From: Cryphonectria parasitica EP155
Taxonomy: Eukaryota > Ascomycota > Sordariomycetes > Diaporthales > Cryphonectriaceae
Reading direction: 5' to 3'
Length of the DNA stretch: 64,000 bases
Assembly: GCF_011745365.1 (NCBI RefSeq)
Contig: NW_024468916.1
Span: forward strand, 62,001-126,000
In this document: positions 24,527 to 35,458 of the stretch, piece by piece
Numbering within the stretch: position 1 is the stretch's first letter
Layout of the letters: the number at the start of each line of letters is the position of its first letter
Position numbers and translations under genes: made by a program
The notes under the pieces: model-generated
What the model was told of the DNA's origin: nothing
The model's database searches: none
The model's input: only the letters and a program-made list of their open reading frames with translations

Positions 24527-27177
24527 CTAGATGGTGGTGTCCGTCTTGTTGTAATTCTCGAGAGATATACGAGATACTTCTTTCTGAGAAGGGGCTTCGA
24601 CTGAATCACTGGCCGTTTCGTTATCTTTCTTTCCGAAAGCACGCTGAATCCAGAATATAAGAGTATGTCGCTCCTCGATAATGGGATAGATTGTGACGCC
24701 CATGAAAGAGAATATGGCCCAAAGTAAAGACACAATGACCCATCCAGTAAAAAAGCTTTTCGAAAACTTGTACGCTGTACCGTAAAGACTATTGTTGACA
24801 TCAGTAATCATATCAGAACATATGTTCACTAACAAAAACCTCAAAGGAAATACTAACCTGAGCGGCCAGATTATAAACAGAGCTAAAAACAAAAAGAGAG
24901 TAATGCCGCGAGCAATGTAAGCTGCTTTCTTCAGCTTCTTAGGGTCGTAGTCTGCATCTTCGCAGGCGAGATCTCTAACATTGCCTTCATCGTCTGTTAA
25001 GCGAATGGCGGCGAGAGTGTCCCATGTGTAATGAGCGTTGTGGAATATAGATATACTGAGAGTCACAAGAGCAGCTGCCCCGATCCCTGCGATGCAGCCA
25101 TATAGACAAGGATCTGTTGCTCCAACAGACGCAATGCTCACGACTCCCGAAAACCGCTTAGCCAGTGTCAACTGCGTGAAGATTCAAAGTTAGAGCAGCT
25201 GCTGAAATCTAGGTGTGGAGATAATGTGTGGATAAATGACCTTACCCAAACTATAATAGCAGTGCAGAACCCCGTCCATATAGATGCGGTTGCTGCCAGC
25301 GATCCTTGTCGCGAGGAGAAAAAAGTAAGAATAAGTCCAGGTAATGCTGAGCCCGTGAATATTCCCGTCATATTCTAGGATGGATCAGGCAAAACAGGTC
25401 AGTGGCGATAACTGATACATCAGTTCCATGGAAATATGCTCACGTATATGAAGCCGAGGTCGATCTGACATCCGTGCAACATAGATCCGAAAGCTGCCAT
25501 GAAGACCGCGAACCCAGCGACGCAATAGTGACCCGAGCGTAGCACTTGAGCATCAGAAGCTTTTGGATTGAGATCTTTGGAGAGCTTGGGTTAGCGAGGC
25601 TGGAACTGAGCGTGTCCTTATACAAGGTCTTGACTTACATGTCTTGTATACATCATAAGAAAGAACAGTGGACACGCCGATGAGTTGACTAGAAATCGCA
25701 CTAGTACAGCTCATAAACATAAGTACAAGCACTGGATATCTGATGTCAGTGTATGCTCAGATGGAACTTCTTTTCTTCGCGTGCATATGGGCATGAGCTT
25801 AAACAGAATATACTTGCCTGCGCCAGCACCGCCTTTTCCCGCAATTGTCTGAGCAGCGTATGGCAGGGTCAGGCCAGCACTGATCTCCGACGAGCTCATT
25901 CTCCTAGGGTATGTTGGGAATGCCTGCGTGTTCTCCAATGCAATAGCCGCGATTCCCATTGTCGTAGCTAGGGTAAAAGGCATTGCGTACCACGCCAGTC
26001 CTCCGAGAACATATCCGGGGATGGTGGACGCAGGATCCGCTGCAATGCCCTTTTGATGAAAGGAATTGTCCAAAAAAACGACCCCGGTATATTCCAGGAT
26101 ACTGAGAATAGCAAATTTGAGTGCGGGGAGAGATCTTATTGTAAGATAACTGCCGTCTTGAGTAGGCGCTGAGAAGTTGTTGCGTTTGGCTGCTTCGATA
26201 AGCATATCCCACATAGCTCCTGGTGATCCTATCTGATTGCCAGTTGCGTAGACTTTGAACCAAAACACGAAGATAACAATCAGAATGATTGCGGTATGAA
26301 CCTAATCAGAGTCAGGCCGTATTCATTCATTGAAGGAGTCACACAATAAGACTTACGTAATCTGTTAGGATCGTTGCTCGCAACCCCCCTCGCAACGTGT
26401 ATGCTGCAACACTGACAGGAAGCAACCAGAGGCCGGCGTACACGTTCATTCCAGTAAGGGAATTAATTGCAGCCGCACCTCCTATCAAAATTGACGAAAC
26501 AACTAGAATGTTCGAGGCTAGGCTGAAGAACATGAAGGAAAAATGCGCGGTTGTGCCGTATCGAATTCTGATTATCTCCAGGAATGTTTTGGCATTGGGT
26601 GCTTTTCGCTTGGATTGCTTTGTTCCAATCAGTGAATCGTGAACGCGAGGTGTGTAGGTCAAGATACACTTACAATAGCCAGATTGCTGAACACCATAAT
26701 TTGTGTGCTATTACAAGCGGCGTAGAAGAATGACCCAGCGACACCATATTCATACGCAACGGTTGCTGAAGACAGTAGTGTCGTGCTCCAAGTCCATGAG
26801 GATATCACACCAGCTGCGGTCAGGCCAGTCCCGAGAGATCGCTTGGCAACTTCATAGAGCAAGTCCATAGCTATTAGTATCTTTGCATACGCGAATGTGA
26901 ATATCAACAGGCCGGTATCCACCAGCGTCACGCACCGGTAAACTCTTCGGCGTTGTTGAAATTTCCTCGCTTTCTCAAAAGCGCAGTGACTGACATCATA
27001 CCCAGGGCGAAGAGTGCGCCCAAACCAATCACAACGCCATATCCGGCGCCCTGTGAAGACGGTTATCATGTCAGCCCTCTGATGCTTTCCAATATGCAAT
27101 TCAAATATGGAGAGAAGAATGAGCAGTTACGGTAGACTTACCTGAGATAATGGAATCGCTGGACTTGTGTCAGACAT
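24527..27177 (-). CDS. DUR3-type urea/polyamine symporter (sodium:solute symporter family)
   Basis: A multi-exon gene starting at the ATG at 27177 (exon 1 is 27142-27177). Joined exons read as a DUR3-like polytopic permease: GAGYGVVIGLGALFALGMMS, EEFTAMDLLYEVAKRSLGTG, VISSWTWSTTLLSSATVAYE, QSKRKAPNAKTFLEIIRIRY, INSLTGMNVYAGLWLLPVSV, LEYTGVVFLDNSFHQKGIAA, GGLAWYAMPFTLATTMGIAA, a SCTSAISSQLIGVSTVLSYD segment and the FSKSFFTGWV block near the C-terminus. This is the order in fungal DUR3, a proton- or sodium-coupled plasma-membrane carrier for urea and polyamines. One intron (25732-25817) has a GC donor. No broken exon was seen. Nitrogen regulation is likely from the family but not visible here. 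Substrate could be urea, a polyamine or a related amide. Confidence 0.85.
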
Positions 27178-28916
27178 TCTGTATGAACAAAGTGTAGTAC
27201 GGAGGTTGCGATAAATCGATCTTCAACAGAACTTCAAGCTTCAAGCAGCTAGCAAAAGCTCTGAGTCTATGCTTTATGTTTGAGTGCGCAGTCAGACTCA
27301 AAAAGTAAACAAGAGTTCATGTATGCTAAGAGCAATCTCCAGCTCGAATAACGCCATCTCCGCAATAATTGCGCTAGCTATCTCTATTGCCATGCTCATT
27401 TCTTAGTACACTAAACTGTACTGAATCAGTCATCGTGACCTTCGTAAGTGATTATCCTTCCTAATGCCATATGAGGTAAAATGACGCCACACACTACACA
27501 CGATTCTACACCGTGAAGATAGGTGAAGACCCATGCTTAGTGTAAACCCTAGAAACCTTGAAGTGGATCTTGAGGATCATGTGATAAGCACTGCAGCAAT
27601 TCGCAGACACTGAAATACATCTGATTGCAACCATGTAACAATACCTATCATCGAACACATCGGCATAGCTTGGTCCTTATGGACAAAATGCAGGCACTGG
27701 ATGAAGAATCTTGTAGTCCTGGATAAGGACATGATTCCCGTTTAGATCATTTGTCCGATTTTGTGCTTGGCCTTTTTTTTTTCCTTGATGTGCTGAGAGA
27801 CTATTGCGACATCGTCTGCAGGAATTACATGATCTTTAATCGGGCACATTCTCTCTGTCTGTAAACAAAAAAAGTTTCAAGAGATCGACGGGATCTTACA
27901 GATAACGAGCAGTACCTGACTCTCTGTGACTCAATCTTCATCACGCATATCTACTTCAGATCTGATAAAAGCTAGACTCAAAGATTAGACCTATTGGCTC
28001 AGCAGCATGGGTAGCAGGAGACAGCTTATATAATCACAAGTCGATTTCTCGATTGGTGCATACAGATGTATTCATCAGTACTTGTAGACATGCTGCGGAC
28101 TTTATCTTGAAATGCATTGCAGAATGAAAGAATGTTGAAAAAATATGGTATGACAGAGAATTCCTGCGAGTCAGTCTCCAACCTCTTGGAAGCCGTTCAA
28201 TCTGCACTCTGAATGCTTGCTCGCTCATCTCGAATGAACTCTTTGTATAATTTTTCAATGGCTCTTCCTTTGAGAATAGAAGACTTCCACTTTGTCTCAA
28301 GCTGCCGAGCCTCTATTTCAGTCTCGAGCTCAATACCAATCCGACCGAGCCTGCCAACAACATCTATGGTCGATTCAACACCACATCGCTGAACAGCATT
28401 TCATGTCTATATGAGATCAAAAATGTTCCATACCTAGTGATTATGTATTATTATGTTGGGCTATTAGTCCAGCTGTTCGACCTCTTTATGAGATATCACT
28501 ATATGCACGTATTGCGACACTGGCCTTCTCAGAGAAGTCGCAAGCCTTATAGCTCCTGTCAACCTTCAATGCATTTTGTGATCATCAAGCTTGGGAGAAT
28601 GCCGCGCAGTCCTTTCGACCTTCCCTTCTCCTAGTTTCTCGAAGGGTGGGTAGACCGGACAGTTTGGACTTTCTATGCAAAGGATCGAACTGGAGCCAGG
28701 GATCGTTTGTGCTATGCAGCGGAGAGACTTTCGGCATAGGGCCCTGCAGGTAGGTGCATCTTTTCCACCAACGCGCCAAACATGACATCTTACTGGTAGA
28801 AATTCGGTCGTGTTTATATGGCACTTGATACTTATTTACACCTTTCCCGCCTACATACTATAGGGGCCTCCTGGAGACCGCATTGCTGCTGTTAATCATC
28901 CGCGAATTTCGGCAAT
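27178..28916. other. Intergenic, 1.7 kb, with one unrecognised coding-like relic
   Basis: Upstream region of the symporter. No intact gene. On the minus strand about 28394-28197 is an open, coding-like stretch (VGRLGRIGIELETEIEARQL ... LYKEFIRDERASIQSAD, then stop) of charged helical composition, probably an exon relic of an unidentified gene. The rest shows nothing I recognise. Confidence 0.3.
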
Positions 28917-29538
28917 ATGGATCGGATCACGGACCCCAAAAAGGCGATATCGATTCTTATTGCTCTCTGCAGTGAGAGCCCCTTAGTGCGACATCGAGTC
29001 GAAGGGTTTCTCAACCGGATGGACAAAACGGGCTCAAGCGCAACCTCTGCAAAGCAGCAGGGCCAAAAGAGAAAGACAACCTCGGTCATCAAGATCTGCA
29101 CCCAGTGCCATGAGCCATTTTAAGAAGAAGACAACACGGACGACGCGTGTCGGTATCATGACGGTGAGTTCCTCATGCTCTATTTCTTCACCTCGCATTC
29201 TCTTGGACACGGACACATTTCAGGAACACTAAAGGTGTGACAGGCGAGCTCGAGGGCGATTACGACGCCGATGTTTGGGAGGATCACGATGAAGACTGCC
29301 ATGGCACGATCGATACAGAGCAAAATCGGATGGAGTTTCCCGAGCATTTGTGTGGGACTGTTGTGGGAAGGAGGGATACCGTTCCGGCTGCACTCGAGGG
29401 AAACATAACGCCTTAGGTGATCGAGGAAGATACAGCAAAGTACCTGGCACAATGTGTGCGGCTGCTGAATCCGAGATAGAGGACGATAGCCTGGAAGAGG
29501 GTGAAAGCTCCGAGGATGAAGAAAGTAATGATGACTAG
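28917..29538 (+). pseudogene. Relic of a conserved fungal Cys/His-rich protein
   Basis: Opens with MDRITDPKKAISILIALC, a basic linker and then the conserved block ICTQCHEPF-EEDNTDDACRYHDG / ELEGDYDADVWEDHDEDCHG ... MEFPEH ... WDCCGKEG--GC--GKHNA. This block occurs in a family of fungal proteins of unknown function with a Cys/His metal-binding appearance. An intron fits at about 29162-29249 (GTGAGT to a TGTGACAG acceptor). A TAA falls right after CHEPF (29120-29122), and a frame change near 29346 separates EFPEH from WDCCGKEG, so it is broken. The tail is acidic (Glu/Asp/Ser). Role unknown. Confidence 0.55.
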
Positions 29539-29795
29539 GCTTGTCTTTATCATATGATATGCATCGAAACACCTTACGAATTTGACAATAACTGCCTCGA
29601 TAACCGCATAGTGCGAGAGCTTTTCAATGGAATTACCTGTCGCGTATTGTGATCAGGCCATCTCGTGAACTGCACAGACGAGAACGATCTTCAGCCAAAT
29701 ACAGTTTTTCTCACTATGAGAGTGCTTTGACTTGGAGCCCAAGCATAGATGACCGAACCTGAGAGAACCACCTCGTACCATATTTAAATAACTAC

Positions 29796-31240
29796 CTATC
29801 TTCGACTGCACAGCCTCCCTTTTCGCAATACAAGTGAACTGGATACAAGAATAGCACCTGCTGCTATGCACACACCGGCCCAAGTCCAGGACACCCAAAA
29901 TCCAGCTTGGCGCATAAGAGCCCCAGCAATAGGAGAACCAAACAACATGCCAAAAGACATGATTGTGAATGCCATGCCAAAGCGTGTGCCAATGACATCT
30001 GGTCTATGAGAAGACAGGCAGACGTAAACAGAGGGCTGTAAAGCAAAGAACGCCCCTGTTAAAAAACCGTAAAAACAGACCAAAGCCACCATGCCGGCCA
30101 GATTTGATTCCACAGCCATAAAGCAAAATGTAACGACGGATGTCAATCCGGCCACGATGACAATCAGGTTTTGAGGGCCGATGTTAATGGCTAAATAGCC
30201 AGCGAGGACTCGACCGACAGTGGACACACCGTTCAAGATCGACAGTAAATCGTCTCCATTGAGATGACTTTGCTGTGAGGTCTTGGTGAGAATCGCGGTA
30301 GCATAACTCGGCACATAAAAATATGGCACATATAGGCCGAGAAACACAGTAAAGCATCCAACCACGAAAAGGCAGTAGGGCGCTTCTCGGAGGGCTGTCG
30401 GATCATACAGGGCGCGATGTTGTCGCTTCGTCCTCTTCCCCGACTGCGCCGACGTGGATGGTATTCTCATCGTGGTGTTCGCGAAGCCGAGTGTTCCCAG
30501 GGCGATGAACCCAATGACCCTCACCGCCCATCCGAATCCAACAGCAGTATTGAGTCTTCGAAACACAATCGGAAAGACAACACCACCAACTCCGCTTCCA
30601 CAGGCAGCGAGTCCGTTAGCCAGTGGCAGGCGAGTGTCAAACCACATGCTCGGCACCCCAACAGACAGAATCGCCAGACAGCCCGTCCCCGCGCCAATAC
30701 ACGCACCCTGTGCGAGAAGAAGCTGCCAGAGATTCGAGCATGTGCTCTGGGCCATAGTGCCACCAACAATGAGAAGGCTACCAATGACTGAGAGGTGTTT
30801 GAAGTAACCCATGTCGAAGAGAGGCCCGGTCACGACGCCAAGAAATACCATGAGGAACGACTGTAGCGAGCCGATGGTGGATATCTCGAAGGATGTGTGA
30901 CTGGACAGCAAATCAGAGGCATAATATTCTTCGAATGCCCCGAAGGAGGTTAGTAACCCTAGATGCAACAGTAAGCCAGTGTACGCGCCGCAGTGAGCCC
31001 AGATAATGATTATCTGAAATATCGTGGCCAACCCTCTTTCACTCTGATGTTATAGACATAGAAACGCCGCGAGAACTCACCCCATGTATTAAAGTACAAC
31101 ACAAAAGCCCCAGCGACCTGGAGCCAAGCTTCAAGTCCTCCATTGGGTCGGGCCTTTGGCCGAGCTGGCCCCGTAGCGACTTCAATAGTGGTTTCAGAAA
31201 CCTCGGCCGACTCTTCGCTGTCGGCATGCCCTGTGCTCAT
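29796..31240 (-). CDS. MFS transporter, monocarboxylate-porter-like
   Basis: Two exons, 31081-31240 and 29796-30958, joined in phase (about 440 residues, the usual size). The N-terminus is a hydrophilic tail leading into PNGGLEAWLQVAGAFVLYFN, then GLLTSFGAFEEYY, the hallmark start of fungal SLC16-like (MCT-type) MFS carriers. About 12 hydrophobic segments follow, including VVTGPLFDMGYFKHLSVIGS, PSMWFDTRLPLANGLAACGS (motif-like loop), SQQSHLNGDDLLSILNGVST and IGTRFGMAFTIMSFGMLFGS. It ends VLRKGRLCSRR. In this setting it may export the cluster product or import a precursor; the sequence cannot decide. No damage seen. Confidence 0.88.
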
Positions 31241-32019
31241 GTTGCAGGGTTAAGATGACTGTGCTGACGTTGTCTACTCGTTTCTATTCGCTTTATGTCT
31301 TCATCGGAAAGCAGTTCTCTAATTGTTAAACATGGTAGAATAATGCCGTCTTATAGACATTTAATTACAAATAATCTTCGGATAGAGCTGTGCAGATCAG
31401 GTCAACGGCGATTTCCAGAGAAGTGTTGATACGAATGCGAAGCCTGACCCACTGATCCTTTCTTGGAAGGTGACAAGCAAACAGGACACTCCCCACAATG
31501 GCCTGACGGGGTGGCGGTATTTCGGCCTCGTCTGTGTTTGGCACGTCTGGATGCCGGGATGCATGAGGTCGCGCGAGCGGCTGCGGCTTGTCTTTTTGCA
31601 CGGGTGATCCCGATGATCCATTTAGGATGCCACCTCTCGAAGTAAGCGTTCTGGCAGGGTCTGTCCTTGCCTGTGCTATGTCCACCAGCTGTGCCTTGTC
31701 TTGTGTATGTACTAGTGAGGCAGCAAGCCAACGTTTCAATACCTAGTACGACGGAACGATCACCCTTTTATGCTACTATGTATCTATGAACACCTTCATG
31801 TAGGGACTGTGGTGTGCTGTGCTGCTTTGAGAGATATTGAATTAATTTGAAACATCCTTGAGATCAAATGGCTATGCCAAGAACCACGATCCGTAACGGA
31901 ATGGTTTCTTGCTCAATCAATTGTTGCGCTCCCACATATATATTATGTAGAGGGATTTATACACTGCTGTACTAGTTAAAGGAACTCTACAAAAAAAACT
32001 CTCCGCCCTTTAGTAAACT
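31241..32019. other. Intergenic region between two minus-strand genes
   Basis: Holds the MFS promoter side and the 3' flank of the FAD monooxygenase is to the right. A 124-codon minus-strand ORF at 31365-31739 has overlapping alternatives in other frames and no domain resemblance; I do not call it a gene. Otherwise nothing recognised. Confidence 0.4.
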
Positions 32020-33836
32020 TCAGGCTAATACCCCAGCCAAGTACGATAGCCAACTGTTCCCCTCCCCCACAAAACCAATGTACATATCAGGTCTTACAAC
32101 AACAATGAAACTGTCCAAGGCACCAACTACAGGCTCAGCCACGCTCCAGACCACGTCCTTAATCTCGGCGACCGCAGGAGTGTCAGCTGGCAGCACCTTG
32201 TAAAATAAAGCACGCGAGGGTGGAGGCCAAGTGGTATCCATATCTAAGTTCCCTTTGCCGAACAAAAGAATGCAGAACTTGCCATATTGGGCAAGGGAGT
32301 AGACGCGACTCGTCTTCCCATCCTTGTCCACCAGTCGCAAGTCAGGGCATCGCTGGCCACAGGTCCAGCAAGCGAGATTTTTGCGACCGCCCGTCTGAAC
32401 CAACTCGGATCCTACCGAGTCGTATGCGACGCCCATACCTGTAATATAACCTGCATTTGTTTCAATCGTTTGTACGTATTCTTTAGCCGTGCGCAGAGTG
32501 TCCCTAACCAGTCGAGACGCAACGTCGATGACACCCTGTGCTACAGCGCGGCGTTCCGTATCATAGCTGCGCAAAAGCCGAGTTTCGGCACCAGGGGCGA
32601 GTTTTAGCTGACCATGGACTGCGGCTGCGATATACGCCAGCCGCCAAGCCAATGCAAATGCGTCGGCTATACCCGTATTGAGTCCCTGGCCGCCATTGAC
32701 GGAATGAACATGGGCAGCGTCGCCAGCCAAACAAACGCGACCTTGTCCTGATTTTGTTACGAAGGTGCCGGCGATGCGTTCCTTGACTGTCGTCATGTTA
32801 GTCTCAGAGCCTTGGGCTCCATCTCATAAACAGCAAGAGATCCATGAGACGAGCAGTTGACACTCACTTTCGAAAATGCTGAACCACTCCGTCTTGACAA
32901 ACTTAATCTGATGAGGGTGCATATGCTCTCGAATGGACGTTTCTGAGTTCATCTGAGTCTTCTCTTGATCCTCGTCCAGCAGTGTGTAGAACCTTGCCAT
33001 GCCCCTTTCTCTGGGAATCCAGCTCACGCGACTTTTTCCTTGGCGCTGGAAAGTGATAATTTCGTCGGCGCGGGGGAAATCCGTGTCGATGAAAGTGTCC
33101 AACACAGTCCACACCATCTCTGGCTTGGTGCCTTTGAAGCTGATACCCATGAGATGTCGCACCGTCGAGCGAGCCCCATCAGCCCCAACAACGTACTTGC
33201 TGTGGATGACCGGGTGGTCTTCATTGTCTGTCGTCGTCTTGACCGACGAGTCCGACTCTTCCATTGCGACACAGCGCGTATCAAAAAGTAATTGAGTGGT
33301 CTGTAGGCGAGAGGCAAAAATGCGCTCCACAACCGGTTGTCCGATCATAAGAAAATTCTTATGCAGCGTATGTTCGAGACCAGTCCACCAGTGGCTCTGG
33401 CGCGAGGTCCAGGCACCGTTTTCGTATGTTGAGCTTGCTAGGTCATTACACTGTCAACAACGAAACAGGCTGCCCTTCGACCTTAACAATTGCACTGGTG
33501 CTAGTGCAAAACTTACTGTTACATTTGAGACCCTGTGGAAGCAGTTCGTCGAGCACACCAACTATCTCGAGATACTGTTGTGTCCGAGCATTAAGAGCAT
33601 CCGCCCGGCCCAGGTCCAGTGTCGAAGGCTTGCTGTCGATGATGCAGACTGAAGCCCCTAGTCTTTCACACAGCAGGCCAGTGAGCAGACCTGTTGGGCC
33701 ACCTGAGTGACAAAGTGTGAGCATTCAGCGCGTGGATTCCAATACATGTCACGTTTTAACACAGCTATGGAAGTTCTGACTTACCTCCAACGATGGCTAC
33801 GTCGACAAAGATCTCCAATGGATCGAGAGATGGCAT
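32020..33836 (-). CDS. FAD-dependent aromatic monooxygenase (PHBH/phenol-hydroxylase type)
   Basis: Four exons: 33785-33836, 33517-33702, 32868-33437 and 32020-32786. All junctions are in phase (about 524 residues). The dinucleotide fold VDVAIVGGGPTGLLTGLLCE spans the first intron; then DALNARTQQYLEIVGVLDEL, the DG motif VVGADGARSTVRHLMGI, and the GD motif CLAGDAAHVHSVNGGQGLNT followed by GIADAFALAWRLA. The C-terminal domain (about residues 390-524) is thioredoxin-like as in phenol 2-monooxygenase relatives. These enzymes use NAD(P)H and oxygen to hydroxylate phenolic or other activated rings. It is divergent from the isocyanide synthase across 1.6 kb and intact, consistent with a tailoring role on an aromatic product, but the substrate is not visible. 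Confidence 0.9.
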
Positions 33837-35458
33837 TGTATTGATTTCTTTTTTTAAAAAAGAAAATCAACAGCGTGTTTACTTGAGCAAAGAGCAGAAA
33901 GCTATAGTCCCCATTCACGACCTGTCCTAGACTTATAGCAGATAAATATGCTGAGTAATGGGCTTCGCGCGTGCTGTTATCTTTGTGATCGTGATACTGC
34001 AAGTAAAGGTACTACCGGATGACGTGAAACCGTCGTGGCGTTTAGTTTAGGCTCGGGGAGTAAAATAGAGTTCTCGGATAATCCTAGGCGCTTCAAGTAT
34101 AAAAGGTGGCAACAGGCCAATTAGAGTATGTGGGTTCCGATGCAGTTACATTGGAAGGGGGTTCCTCGGGATGTGGGATGCAAGTAGCACTATGCATTGT
34201 TTGATACTCGTATAGAGGCAAACTCCCCGTTCCAAGATCTTTCCACAGTGCTTCTGATGATGCTGGAATAAACCGAGTTCAGACTGTAGCTAATAGTAGT
34301 AATAGTTGCTCCCTGTCCTTAGGTGAATACTTAAGTACTTACTTGCCTTCTTTCAGCAATGACGTGTCCAGTCTATATTAGCACTGCCGCCGAATTTTCT
34401 TCTACAATGATAAGTTCCGCTAGTCAGGGACCTGTAGTCAATAATTTAGAATCAAGAGCAGAAGTGTTAAAGGCGGGAAGCTTGCTACCTAGTTCCTTGT
34501 TCGAAGCTTCTTCGTAACTTGCATAGTAAACTGTTTATAGTACTTCAGAACAATTCAGAAACCCATGATGTGCGCTTGAAGATATAATGTCAAAATACGA
34601 TTGAGTATTTGCCTTATGCAATATCATGTATCTTTTGGGCCAGTTGACCTGTGGCCATCAGCACCCCTGCTTCGACATCAGGACTTGATCCGCAAAGATC
34701 TCGTGATGTTCACGGATTCCCCCTGTATATCGCAAGCGCGCGGGCTTGGCTTCACTTCGGACTCGGCTTAATGCATCCTACCTGAATACAACCCTTTTCG
34801 TCTATTGGGGCCGGACCATTCCAGGTTCGACAATTATAGCCCGTAAAAAATGCTAACACATAGCTCTGTGGTTGCAGATTTACCTATCTTTCCGTTAGGT
34901 CACTGTGAGCCCTTACTGTTCGGTGTTGGCGATCTTGCCACTCCCTGCTCGGTTAATCTGGCCCCATCCACACTGGTCCCCCACGCGATAAAGGCAGTCA
35001 GGGGCTTAATAAAGAAAAAAAACACTCAAATGCTAAACAAGTTGTGTAGTAGTACCACCTAACATTGTCACAGCCTTACCTGGGTGAGGTGGACAAGAAA
35101 GCGGGTTTTTCTTCGCTTCCACCTGAAGACACCGAGACAATGTCCGATCCAAGGGGTTTCTTGCAGCATCGATAGTATGAAGTAACCTGACGAGACGTCA
35201 TCCATTGGTAAGCATGAGCTAGGTTGACTGAACAGGGTTTTACAAGTTGGGCCTGTTATCGAGGTATTTATGGATGTCACTCCTCATAGGAGTGGGATAT
35301 CATTCATGACCTGACAAAGAGCAGTTCCTCCCAATCAGTCAGCTTCAGCCACTTTTCCCTCTGCTTTTTTCGCTCTATTTCGTACAATCCTTCCCTAATA
35401 TCCTCCTTATTTTCAATAACACAGGTCTGTCATCACACATTCCATAGGTGCAAAGAAG
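33837..35458. promoter_or_regulatory. Divergent intergenic region between FAD monooxygenase and isocyanide synthase
   Basis: 1.6 kb separating two divergent starts (33836 minus, 35459 plus), so it should contain both promoters. Pyrimidine-rich runs precede the + strand start (about 35340-35420), as is common in fungal promoters. Short ORFs at 34850-35062 and 35068-35280 have no domain similarity. I could not identify a specific transcription-factor site with confidence. Confidence 0.4.

Noticed and set aside
30417..30807. Overlapping + strand ORFs of 117-124 codons
   Set aside because: Antisense to the conserved MFS transporter exon; Arg/Pro/Ser-rich shadow composition.
31365..31739. 124-codon minus ORF as a small gene
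   Set aside because: Three overlapping frames are open on the same stretch, there is no domain, and composition is not coding-like.
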